This document shows, piece by piece, positions 25,601 to 39,700 of a DNA stretch of 64,000 nucleotides. The DNA is from Rotaria socialis (Eukaryota; Rotifera; Eurotatoria; Philodinida; Philodinidae). The stretch is taken from assembly GCA_905331475.1 (NCBI GenBank), contig CAJNYU010000281.1, positions 248,001 through 312,000 of the forward strand. Reading direction: 5' to 3'. Both the position numbers and the translations under genes were made by a program. Below the pieces are notes generated by a model. The model did no database searches, had not been told where the DNA came from, and was given only the letters and a program-made list of their open reading frames with translations. Within the stretch, counting starts at the first letter, position 1. Every line of letters begins with the position of its first letter.

Positions 25601-28600
25601 TGAAGGTTTGAGTAATTATTATATGTCAAATTTTTTAATTTACGCATTCCTCCTTTAGATGTTCTCTCCGATTATCCGGATAGAAAATCTATTTTAATGT
25701 ATGTCATGTGTCTCTTTCAACAGTTACCAACTAGTAATATTGTTATCGAAGATAATGAGAGAAGTGACCCCTCAACGACAACTACGACGACGACGATAAC
25801 AAATGATAAAACAACAGAGACGAAGGTTTGCGATATAAACAAAAGGAATTTCTTGTTTTCGATAAGGCAAATCTTTTTCAGTCTCAAACAAAAACGGATT
25901 CAACTCAATTGCAACAATATCAAGCTAATATGGAAAGAATACTTCAGTGGATTCTTAAACTTGAAAATGAGCTTGATAAACAAGATACAACTTTATCAGA
26001 TGATTTAAAAGCTATTAAACAACGATTTCAAAATCATGAGGTAAAAAAGAAAAATTTTGGCTTCTTCTTCTTATTATTATTATTATTGTTGCTGTTTTTT
26101 TAAATGTATCTAAAGGCGTTTATGATCAGTTTAACTAAAGATCAAAATCAAATCGGTGATGTACTTGTAGAAGGAAATAAATTATTAACATCCAAAAAAG
26201 TTCATCTACATCCACAGCTAGAAAATGAGATAAAAGAACAAATGAAAATGCTTAACCATCGATGGGAATTGTTACGTTCGAAATCCCTTGATAAACAATA
26301 CATGTAAGATATTGTTTATATATATTTTTTTGATCAAAATGGAAATACTCTTGCGATCATATAAATTAGTTTTGAAGTCGATGTAGTACGACAACAGCAT
26401 ATTTTCTTACCATATTCCAAATAGGTTTCATTTGATTCGTCAAATAATTGAGAAGAAAAAACATGTTGTTCGACCAAGAAATTACCTATCCTATTGCAGT
26501 TTTCGTTTGTCAAACACAATTGTTATTTTAGTCGCCTTTAATAATATTATGTATAAGAAATATTGGGGAGAGGGAAGGGGGAGTTTCACGAGATATGTAT
26601 GAGTTTACTTTAGATAGGATATCATAGTATTTAGAAATTTAACTGAGTAATTGCATTTTTCGTCCTCCAGAATCTACATAAGAGTACGTCATCTTAAAAT
26701 CGAAGATTAACTCGTGCCTACATTTGAACGAACGTATAAGTATCTTAAAAAAGAATTACGCCTAATCTTTCAGTTTCTATATTTCTTAAATATTTACAAC
26801 TCTACACCCTCGAAATACACATATTTATTCAGATATACAGAAAAGAAAAGTATCGTATGAACTTTGTAGAATTATTTTCTAGTAACTCCTATATGACACT
26901 GAGTTTTCGTAGAAATCTTAGAAGATTGATAAACAGATGCAGAAGTTTCTTTAAGAGCACTATGTAATATATCCGAGCGAAAAGAAAACATCAATATGAG
27001 AAAAGGCTATCCAAGAAGCTTTTCTCATAAAGGCATTGTCCTATCCTTGGACAAAAATGTAAACAACAGATTTCTTTTCTTTTCCATTTCTTTATCTGTC
27101 ATAATATGTCATGTTAACGAGGGAAAATATCCAGCTGTCGTCCACTATTCTGCTTTACATTAGGACTATCAGTCCGAATGAGTCAAATAAGCGTATTATT
27201 GGATTTTTCATTATGGCTTACGGAGGAAAGAGTTATCATCATACCTTTACTGAGATCGATGTATCTTTAAAGCAAAACCTAGATCAAAGGTTCTTTCAAT
27301 TGAAACATTGTTTATCGGTAGATTTAACGAAGTAAAGTTCAAAATGTTGAATGAACATAAACATGATTTTCTCGAGAAATTCTATGTTCTAAATGAAAAC
27401 AGCGAATACATGACGCAGACATTGTATATCTCGAGAAAATCATGTTCATTTTTATTCGAAGTTTTACAATTATCAAATCTATCGGTGAGGAAGTTTCACA
27501 TATCATAAGTCGGCCATGAACTCGAAAGATATTTGTAGGATTTCCTAAGGCTCACTAATGCTCTTATTCATAATATGAAGCCGAACAATATCCGACAATT
27601 GTTTCTGTTCTCTAGTAAGACTTTATTATAAGGTCAGATTTGTTTGAAATCATAAAGTTCAAAATTTTCTGTTTTCCGCAATTTTAGCCTTCATAAAGCA
27701 TTAATGAAACTTCAAATTGATCAAATCGAATCATTCGACGCTTGGCTATTTCAAACTGAACAGCGTATATCAACAGATTTAGATTTAGTCGAACCGAATC
27801 TATCGGACATTGAACGGCAACATCAACAATTAGCTCAATTACAAGATGAACTTTTTTCTCAACAGGCTATTACTGAATCATTACAAAATATGATCATTAT
27901 TATCGATGATTCCGTGTCAGATGAAGAAAATTCGCCATCGAAATATACTGCATCCGAAATCGAAACTAAATTATTAAGTTTAAGTGAGCGTTGGGCAAAT
28001 ATATGTAATTTTGTACATAATCGTTGGCAACAATTGCAAGAAGTTAAAATTGAATTCGAACAAATTGAGTTAAATCGAATAAAAGCTGATGAATGGTTAA
28101 CAAGTAAAGAAGAAGAAATGGGTAAAATTAAAACCGAAACAAATACTACCGATACTGAAATACTTTTACAACAAGTCCGTTCGATTCAGGTAATAAAAAA
28201 AAAAAGAAAAGATCTTACTAATTCGACTTTAAACAGTGTAAAGTTTTGACTATTTATCTAACGATAAACATTTTCAATCAAATGATTTTCACATTAACAA
28301 ATATACTGATGACCTTTTTATGTATTCAAATGATCAATTCATCAATCATAAAAATGAAAAAGATCACGTTTAGCAAATTTTTATCTTTTCAATAGAAAAT
28401 TTATTTTAATTTCTAACAGAACATTGACGTTGAGGGTAAGAAACCAAAAAACATCCCATTTCGAATATTTAATTGAGTATTTTAAAATTCAAATAAATTT
28501 CTTCTTGAATTTTTCGGATTTAATTTCACGTATCCTTGAACAAAATCGATAGTATCTTTTACTAAATAGAATCAATGCTACGTGAACAACACGATAAATG

Positions 28601-30696
28601 CAAATCATTCATGTGCTTTCTATTCACTATGACTGTTTCTAGTAGCGTAAAAACTTCCCGTAATAAGAAATTGTTTTCTTCTGTACGGTTTGGCCATGAG
28701 CGAATACAATGATGCGTTAAGAAATATTACCAAAAGGAAAGAGAGATGGTTACAGTCAAAAAGATGTTTTTTTTTTAAATCTAACAAAAACTAAAATGAC
28801 CTATAGTTTCACTCTGATTTTTTGTGTCCTAAAACAAGAACAAGTTTTCCTAAAAAAAGGAACAATCATACTTATTTTAAGTCCATTACTAGAATAGAAA
28901 TGTTCGCTTTCAATATAGATAATGCTTCGATAATTGCTTTCTTTTTGTGTCATAAGAACATACTCAAAAATGCTTTTTAATCTATAGAAAACGGAATCTG
29001 AAATGAACGACATACGCCAATCAATTCTTTCATTGGACAACAGTTTGAAGATTCTAAGTACATTTTATGATAGTACATCATCGAATGAATTAAAAACTTT
29101 AAATGAACAAATAAATACTTTTGAAAAGCGTTGGTCACAACTTATCAATGACCTTGAAGAATGTTCGGCACGAGTAAATTTTAGAAATCTTTTTCTTCCG
29201 TTTCTTCTTAAAAAAAAAGAAATTTCCTTTTCTTTTTCAAACTTAGCTAAAGAAAGTGAGTTCGAGCGTTGAAAAACATGTGCACACAAATGTAAAGACA
29301 AATAATCATCCCACACAGAAAACGATAACCTCAACAACAACAACAACAGTTGAACAAACGGAAACTATGACTGATAATTCCGACGATTCAACAAATAAGA
29401 AAACAAGAAAGCATAGTGAAAATGCCCTAAAATCTGACTTTGATCTATCTGCTAGAAAATATATCGATTGGATTGAAAACATCGAAAGAATATTAAAAGA
29501 AAAACTGTTAAACCCGTTAAAGCCTAATGAACGAGAAGAAATTATTCAGGTAAATTCTTGTCACTTTTTCTCTGCCAGCTAGCATTCATTTCATTGTCCG
29601 TTTGCTTAGGAAGTTAAAACAAAATATTTATCATACGATGATCAATTGAAAGTGCTTGTTCAAACAGGCAATGTTATAGCAAAACAATTAAAAGATGGTA
29701 AATATTTGATTTAGTTGCGGGTTTTCGTTTTTGATGGAATGAATCCTTTTTTTCTTCTGCTCCAGCTAATGAAGATTCTAGTGAACATGAGTCATCATTA
29801 AAATTATTAGAAAATCGATGGCAAGAACTTCATAATCTAATTCTTAAATGCGAACTCGAAAGCGAACAAGTAAAATTTAATAGTGAAATTGACGCATTAG
29901 TTCAAGCACGTGCCGAGTATCAACGATGGCTCGAATCAACCTCACTGTCGGATTCAACTACTGAACTACAGGTATAATTAATCGAACTAAAATAATATTA
30001 ATTAAAAGATGATCGATGTTACATCATAGTTCATAGATCAAATGTGTACGTACACATAATATACCAATAAGTTCGTCGATAATTGGCAGGTGTTGCCCTT
30101 TTTTTTCTCTTTCTCTGTTGGTGTAGCTTTAATGGTGTGAATATAGTTTCTTTAATGGTTAATTTTTGGACGACATATATAACGTATGTGTATATCTCGA
30201 TAACTGATATTTGAAGGATGATTGAGCGATGATATCGTCGCCTAATCGGCAACAAGAGTATGATAATATCTTATAAATAGCAGAAAACTAGATAAGAAAA
30301 AAACACATTAAACATATAACAATCTGTCAAATCGAGAGGAATGATGTATAGTTCTATCGTTTTCCTCATCAATGGATTTATTCGTTCGATTAACATTATT
30401 ATTGTTGATTATAAAAAAATGACCAACGAGGCATCAATCGAAAAATATTTAAATAACAATATTGTAGTTTTTTTCTTGTTATTTTTTTATATTCTCCTCT
30501 GTTCTCGTTCCTGTCATTTACTTTTTTCTCGTCAGTCAGTCAGTCAGGCAGGCAGGCAGGCAGTCACCACTACAAAACACTTTTTTTTTCTACTCATCGC
30601 TCTAATCGTACATTTTCTCCGCTTTTTCATGAGACGTGCACATATACATAGTCGTCAGTTATAACAAGCTATTTGCATTTTCATTCACCTCAATAC

Positions 30697-30730
<34 letters not shown>

Positions 30731-33700
30731 ACAGTGGATTGATAAAGAGTATACGCGGGACCTTGATTATATCGAATTCAAGTTCGTTACTATTTTGAAT
30801 ATTGTTTTCGAATAGGTATCGAAAAATAACACAACGCTTTTCTTTTTCTTTTTCTTATTCATATTAATATAAACGAAGAATTAATTAATGTTGTTCTTTT
30901 TTCTATTCATTACCAATAGACGAAATTAGAAAGTATTCAGACATATAACGAACGTCTTGCATATTTAAAACGTATGGCTCAGCGTTTTGATACTGATACT
31001 GTTCAACGTACAAATGATTTACTACGTTCATGGGACGAAACACATTCCCGGCTTCGTAAGTAGCAATATAATTGCATTGTCATTTTGTTCTTTTTGCTTT
31101 ATTCATTGTGTTCTATGTGTGTTTCATTCTTATTCACTATTGGTCTCTTCGTCATCCAACTTTTATTTAGTTTTTTCTCCGATCACAAATCTGTCGTTGA
31201 TTAAGCTGCGGCATAAGTCATGTGTGTATGCGAACGTGCATACAGGTCACCACTAATGCAACTGACCGAAACAGAGGAAAGAAGAGGACAGCGAGGTTAT
31301 CTATACTAACTAGTAATGTTCTTTAGTTCACAAATTATTATATAGCCTCTGTACTTCATTCTCTTTCTTTTCTTCTATGCCGCTATTGGATACAAGCATA
31401 TATATATATATATGCACTCATGATATTGTTTTATGTTAAACGTATAAGATCAATCAATGTATATGAATAGTAGTAGTTGTACCCAGCCAACTATGTACCG
31501 TCATTGTCATAATCGGAGTTGCAAGCCCTGTATATGATCATTTAGCGTACACGACCACACAATGACATAGACGAGAGAAAAAAACCGCAAGGACAGTGAG
31601 ACAGACGAATGTGAGAGTGAGATTGTCGTTAGTAAATTTGGATTTTGTTCTCACACTGTCTATGTGTGTGCATATTTGTGTGCGAACGATGCTGCTCGAA
31701 TTTTTACCCTGTCCTAACAAGCGAACAACCAAAAGAAAGAGAAGAGAAAAAAAAAGAAAAGAGCGAAAGGAAGCTCTTTTCTTTTTAACCATGTCATCTG
31801 TTGCACGATGTGTCACTAGTCAATACGAACATCCATGCATGCTCTTCTGTATGTCGCGTCGATGGCGACGGCATGCAGCTGCGTCATTTAGTTGACTAGT
31901 ACGAAGAAAAAAAATGGAAGATGCAGTAGGATGCATTGCATTAAGAACGAGCAGGTCTCGGCCTCTTCTATAAGCTACTATGAGTAATAGTTGATGTCAG
32001 TTCGATTGTGTGCCATTCCTATTTTTCTGTTTTCCAACAGACTCGACTTTGTATTATTTCCCATGCGTGCACAGTAACTCATACATTAATATAATGTATT
32101 TTCTTTGTGTCTGTTACTCGAACGGTTGTTTTATGATATTTCTATATAATACAGATTACATATTCTTGTAGTTTATGTCTTGTTTTCTACTGATTTGTTT
32201 TTTATTTTGACAAGGTGAAAGAACTATTCCAGTCGAAATTATGCAACAACAGCCATCCGGAATAAGTACCGGCTCTGGCGTCACAACGTTTCGTCAAACG
32301 ACTGTTTCATCGGTTCCAACAAGTCCTAATCGATCAGAAATAAATGAACACTCGTCGTCATCAACAGCCACAACAGCAGCAGCAACATCAACGTCGACGT
32401 CACATCTAGGTCCGTCTATTGGTGAAAACGGAAGTGTTTTTACTTTAACAAACATCTATACATTTGGTGGTCGCGATGGAAATTCTACGACTGGCTTAGC
32501 TGATGTAGGAGCCGATAAGTATCGTGTAAAATCTTATGTTGAAGTATTTGATCAACCATCAACACAGAACGAGAGTGATTATGAACGACACTATCGTGAA
32601 ACTCATTCGTCATCATCGTTTACACGAAAAGTACGAACGAGCGCCACTGATACGTATGATTTTGGTCAAAATGGAAATTGTGAATCATCGAATTTTCAAC
32701 GTCAATTCGAAACAACAGTTCCATCGTCGACTGGATTCACTCCTGGTAAGTCTTTTTCTCATTTTAGGGCATTATTTTACTCTTGAATACACCCTTTCTT
32801 AACTTGTGCAGCGTTTGTTTTCAGGTTAATCGCTTATTTGTTTGACATTCGTATATTTCCCTGCGGGGATTTATTTTCATATTATTGCTGTTCTTCGTTT
32901 CGCCCTTTCTTTCTATAAATAAGCGCAGAAAAGGAGAAAAAAGAATCTTCAAAAAATTAATGTTTACATAATTGTTTCTTTCTTTTTTTTATCAAGAACA
33001 AAAGTTACCTGGTACTAGTTATTATCCATCATTACCATCAATCTTTACTGACACACACTGCAAATTACGTGTTTGGCTTGAATATGTCGAACAATCATTG
33101 TTGACAGATAAAATTCGTATATCGGATCTTCATGCAATAAATGCGAAAAAAAAAGTTTATAAAGAATTACTTGAGCAAACTTTTGAACAAGAACGTAATT
33201 TAGAATCGTTAAATAAAATAGCAACTGAACATTATTCTAAATTAACTATTGATATAACTCGACGTGTGCAAGAAGAACTAATTAATTATCGAGATCGCTT
33301 AAATGATCTTAAAATGTTTCTTAGTGATCGTTTAACAAAATGTAATAATCTTGATAAAATATTAAATGATTTTGAAGTAAGAAAAAAAAAGAAAATTTGA
33401 AAGTGCAAAACAAAACAAAACAAAAAATGTTCTATTCTATAGAGTGGAATGGAAAAAGTTAAAATTTGGATTCGTAATGCTCAAACACGTTTAACAACTA
33501 GCTCAAGCTTAATAGGAGTAGAAGATCAATTAGGCCGAAATCAGGTAAGAAAAAAGAAAGAATTCTTTCATCATTTGATTTGAATATATATTTAGAATAT
33601 TCAACAAGAAAGTCGCGAAACACAAACAATTATTAATCGTTTAAATCGAGATATTATTGATATAACAAAAGATGTCGATGAAAGTTTAGCCCGACGTTTA

Positions 33701-36700
33701 CGAGAAGACATGCGAATAATAAATGAAAGTTGGAGCCGATTTATTAGTTCGAGTAAAGCTCATTCACAAAATGTGCAGGTTAGTTTGGATTCGATATGAA
33801 AATCAAATTGCTTTTTATTTATTTTCTAAACCATTTGATAGTTTATACCTGTTAAGTCTTCCTCTCAATGGTAATATTGTTTGTCTGCCACTTCCGACTA
33901 ACATAATCGAGTTATGAATGAAATTTGTAGGGTTTTATGAGACATACCGGAGTTTATAATTTGATCTCAATGAGCGATTCTCATACCATATAATGTGCCA
34001 ATTAAAATATAACTGGAAGCTAATGTTAATTAAGAAGAGAACATTTATTTCTATTAGTTAAACTGTATTGGCAGTTCTCTATTTTCGGCCTAAGATTTTT
34101 TGTAATTGACCTAGATGTGATGATCTATCATATCTGATCTACTAATTATGTCTGTAGGATATGCACGTCGAGCTAGTCTACGAGATTGAATCTCAACTTT
34201 ATGAAATCTGAGTCGATTTCAAGCTCACCATTTATAAGAAAAAAGAAAAAATTTCACTTAGTACAATAGTTGTACAGCACCTATGATGGTGTGCACTTAG
34301 TTCAGCTTTATAACCTGTCGAGTTAAATGGAGTAGACAGAAGAATGTCATATTACAACGAGAAACAAGCCATTATTGACACGATATTGCATGAATTCTGC
34401 TCATGATCAGGAGGCACGCACCTATCGCCACACATGATCTTCTTGTTAAGCTTCTACGTGTCCTACATTGATGGATTAATGTTGTATGTCAACGATTCTA
34501 TTTGCTAGTTTTATTAATCCAATTATCAATCCATTCCGTTATCCTTTGAAGTCTATTTGTATAACTATCTTATTTATGTGTTAATTCTATTTAACTTGTA
34601 TTCAGTTACTCGTAACATATGTATACAGTTATGACCTACAGGTAACGAGATATTTACAAAAAGAAAAGCTGTGGCATTGCGCTAAATTGCTATTTGTCTT
34701 TTATGATTATTACGATTGTCAAGGTTGCCAGAAATAAAATATTGTTGAAATTTTAGGAAACAATACAGCGTAATAGATTAATACAGGAAGAAATTCGTGA
34801 ATTAGAAGATTGGCTTATGGATAGAGAACGTGAAACATTCCTTGACGATGGATCCATATTCTATCACGAACAATTTCGTGAACGACTTGAACAGTATCAA
34901 GTAAAATCAAAAATCTTTCTGTTCTAGAACAAAAAAAACCTATGCTGCTTTTTATCTTATAGAGACTTCAAACAGAATTGACTCATAAAGAACATACTTT
35001 ACGAACTCTGATTGATCGAAATAGACAAGATGGAACTCAACCATCACTTGAATTAACACAATATCTAGACACATTAGTTTCAAATTGGTCTAGTTTACAG
35101 AAAAAAGTGGATACTAAAATCTCACTATATTCAGAACTTTATAAATTACATGAAGAACTAAAAGGTACTTACCCAGATGTTTTGTTCAAATTAAAGTTTT
35201 GTGTTTTATATTTATTAGAATTACTTTATCAAGAAAATGTATGGCTTGATGCATTACAAAATAGAATATTTACACCAGTGAATCATAATGCTGATGCCCA
35301 AGAAGCATCAGAAGAACTTGATGTAAGCGCGAGAGAAAAAAAAACGAAAATTTCTTTCTCTTTGTCTTAACCGACTTTTCTTTTTCAGACTATCGAACGT
35401 TTTATTAAAACTCATCCAAAAGCGAATTATGACAGAATTTTTGAAATCTCCGATCGTCTTCAAGCCATTAAGGTGTCCATACCTACAATAAATAGTCAAA
35501 TCAGTCAATTTCAACTACGTTGGGATCAATTACATGAAGATGTAAGATATGAAATAGAGTTTTTGTTTTGCATTAACTATTTTACTTGAAGGTTTTGAAA
35601 CGAGTTCATACATTAAATGCTCAACTATCTGATTATCAACAATTAGGCAAGCAAATCGTAGATATGGTTGAATGGATGAACCACACAGACACAATACTTA
35701 ATTCAAGATTAAGAGATGATGTCTATGCAAGTGATGTACCGAGTGAAGCTGATGTAAGAACAACAAATCAAGAGAAACATTTTGATATTAATTATTCTTT
35801 TTTTTTCTAACAGAAACTAACTGTCGAATTCAACCAATATGATTCATTTTTGCGCACTATAGAAGATAAGATTCATGCACTACGCATAGTTGGTAAACAT
35901 GATGCTGCCAGACGACTTGATCAACAATTTGTTCTAATAAAAGTAAACATTTTATTTGCAAGGCTCTTCTTTTCTCAATATATAAATTAAGAGAACTACA
36001 AAGCTCTGATTATTTACATGCATGAATAGCAATTAATGGTTAGTCGTCGATGACTTCTGCCGAAAGAAAATTCCCGCATGGTTTCTGATTATTGACCTCA
36101 TTTATTTGCCAATCAACAAACGAATCACTAGACTAGAACGACATACGAATGTTACTTTCTCATATTGAGATATCTCTTCAGGATTTTGAGTTTTCCTTTT
36201 TTTCTCCAATAAGATCAAATTGCGATCTGTAGGTCTATTCAGAACTTCGGAATAGGAATAACAGTTTCAGTTCAATATTTTCTTGTCAATATCTAGCTTT
36301 TAACTTGAGTTTTAAATTTGCTGGTAAGGTCATTCCACGATATGGCTCAAGAACAAAAATGTGGCACGTAAACGCAGTATTTTCTATTTACAATTAAAAG
36401 TAAATACTTTGTCTACATACCACAAGTATGTTTATGACCAATATTGAGGAATAATAACCTTGGAAGCCAAATTTTACTCGTATCGAAACTTTCTAAAATA
36501 TACTAACTCTGTTCTGATATAAACTTCTACTTTTCTTTTTGGAAGTTCTTAATTTTTTCACAGTATTAATATAAATCTTGACTCCTAATTAATGGAAGAT
36601 TCCATGGTAAATTGGCTTCATGTGAATACTGAGATGCTTCTGTGAAAATGTATCTTTCAAGGCTTCTTGTTTATGCTTTGCAAAAAAAGATTACTTCCAG

Positions 36701-39700
36701 ATGGCTTTGATGTAATGATAAAATTCTTCGCCTGTTCTATCATATATATTTTCCAAAATACAATTTATCTCTTCGTTTGAAATTCTATGTAAAAAAAATG
36801 ATTTTATTTTTCAGAATCAATTCAATCAATTGAAAAATAAATTTCGGCAATTTCAAAAACCATCCGATTTTGAACCAAAATATGCTAAACTGCGTCAAAT
36901 TTTACTTGATGTCGAACAAAATATCTATACACTTGAAATACGTTCTGATGATCCGGATGTCATTCATAATCAATTAGAACATTGTTTAGTAAGTTTTCCT
37001 CTTTTCTTTTTTTTGATTCAATATAAATATATACAAATTTTTTCATATAGAAACTTTATAAAATTCTATCGGATATTAAATCTGATGTTGAATATGTTAT
37101 TCGTGTTGGACGAAGTATTGTTGAAAAAGGACAAGTCGATGAAGCAAATGATTTAACAAGACAGATCGATCAGTTAAAAGCAACTTTCAATAATCTCGGA
37201 CCTAGAGTATAAATTCATTTCATAATTTTAATTATCCATAGAAACGTACAACTCGATCGTTTAGGTATCAGCAGCAAGAACTCAATTGGATAGTGTCGAA
37301 CGTCATCTACGTAAATTTCGTAAGGAATATTCGCATATTCATGAATGGTTTGTTAAAGCTGATCATGAAATACGTAAAATTGAAAATAAACCAGTATCAA
37401 AGAATAACAGAGAAGAAATCGATTGGATACGAGTAAAAAGCTCAAAGAATTTAATGTACAGCATAAATAGAATTTTTTCATTTTGTTTCTTTAGACAACA
37501 CGAAATGATATTAAAAAACTTGAAGCTAATTTTGAAATCTTAAGAAATCTAGAACATTCAATACAGAAAGATACTGAACGCCCATTACCAGGTCTTCATG
37601 AAAAGATCAGCGAATTAAAACGTCAAGTCGATCAATTAGACAGACGGCTCAAAGATCGATCAGATATTGTTGAGGTAAGATGAGGCAAAAAAAATTGATA
37701 TTATTTATTTGAGATTTTATACTTTCGCAAATATCTATGAAAGGCCCTTTATAGTTATCATTGTTTTGGAAAGCACGTATTGATGTAATATGAACAAGTG
37801 CTATTTATGTGTTGTGTTGATGACACAGTAATTATACAGATGGTCGACTACTAAAGGAAATGAACTCATCATTAGATAAAATGATATGAAAGGAGAGGAA
37901 AATAGTGGTTCTTTGTATTAATCGATATTTATGATTGAGAAGTTTGTATACAAGAAAGGAAGCGTCTGATCTATAGTACACTAGATGATTTATTTGTAAG
38001 AATAAGCAGATATAGGATGCGAATCTTGGTTTGTGTCTCGATTGAGATACATTTATGGATGCAATCATACATTCTGTGAAGCATAGAGCGAGCGAGCGAG
38101 AGAGAGAGAGTTTGTTTCCATCAACGCGTGTGTATGTCATTCACTGACAGAAGAAGCGCACAACAAGAACGAGCGAATCATAGTGTTATCTATAAGGAGT
38201 CGTCGCATTTTCTTTGTACAATTTTCTGTACTTTTGTTTCTCGTTCTTCTTATTCTTTCCCGCATTACAGTACACTCGTTTGGCTGGCTGCTCCTTTCTT
38301 ATTATTATTCTTCTTCTTCCCCGTTTGTATGCACTATTTTCTTCTCAACCATTCATATCCATTAGTGCCAACATAGAAAACAAAAAGACCACATCTATTC
38401 TCTTTCTCGGTTCCCAAAAAAAAGATTACTGTCTTATTTCTTGGCTGACATCGCCATCCACAACATCTGAATATATATCATGTTTATGCTCTATAATAAA
38501 ATATCGTTAAAGAAACGGATAGAGATTTACATTTCCTTTTATTACAACTAGTGATAGTGGTGATTCAACCTTGAATATTCTCTGCTAATTATCCCTGATA
38601 TTTCCTAAACTCCTACTCACACGCTATGCTTGTCAACAACCTAGCATATATCCAATGACGAGACTAGTTGGGTGCGAGGCAAGAAATGCAAATAACAACA
38701 CCGTCGTTCTCTTTCTATGCTTGTACAGAGTATTCGAGCTGGTTTGCTTCATCATCATCATCATCATCAATCACCCTCCTGTGTATCTTGTCTATATATA
38801 CGTGAATGAATCGTGTGGATATCTTTTCTCCTTGCGAGCTGTTGGCTAAATCTTTTCTTTTCTCTGACTATCACCACCTATCGACGGCGAAGAAAGATGA
38901 GAACACTAGATAAATAGGTGTTACTAAACCAAATTACTGATTACGCTCTTTTGTTATCACCAACATATTTTTCTTTCTCGCTCTCGCTTTTACTCTCTCT
39001 CTCTATTTATAATTGATATCGTTTGGGGTATATCTATTGTTGTCTTCAGAATAAGGAAACGACTAGGACAGAATGAGAAGGACTGGCGTCCAACGTTCGA
39101 CGTCATCACATTCTGAACCATCACGTCGTTATCATAATTTACTTTATATTCCACGTGAATCAGGATATGACTCATCGTCAGGTATATCGGCATCATCAAC
39201 AGCAACACTTACTCCTATTGAATATATTATATATCCTATTGGATTACGTAAGGTATTATTTACGTCTGATTTTAAAGTCGATTTTTTTTTCTTTTTGTTT
39301 TGTATGTTAAAAAAAAATAGACTAAAATATTTTCGTTTTTCAATAGGGTCAAGTACGAAAATTAGAAGATGATTATCAAAGATTTACTCATATATACAAA
39401 GGAATCATAATACGTTTGGAAAAATTAGATTCACTTTTATCCGATGCTGAACGTGTTCTTGATTTAACAAGAATATCAGTGAGTAGAGAAAGAGAAAGAT
39501 AAAAATCGAAATATAAATTTCTATTCTTTGTGCAGACAGTCCAAGAAGAATTGCGTAGTGTTCGTACACAACTTGATGAAATTCTTAATCTCGGTCAAGA
39601 ACTTGTATCAAAAAGTGAAACATACAGCAAACTTGTTGGTCCTGATATTGAAAATATAACACGAAATTTCGAAGAATTACAACGTCGTATACGTGTTATT

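Noticed and set aside
27111-27508. Open frames in dystrophin intron 9
   Set aside because: They cover a foldback repeat and contain no known domain.
29065-29346. 93-codon minus-strand frame
   Set aside because: Antisense shadow of dystrophin coding exons.
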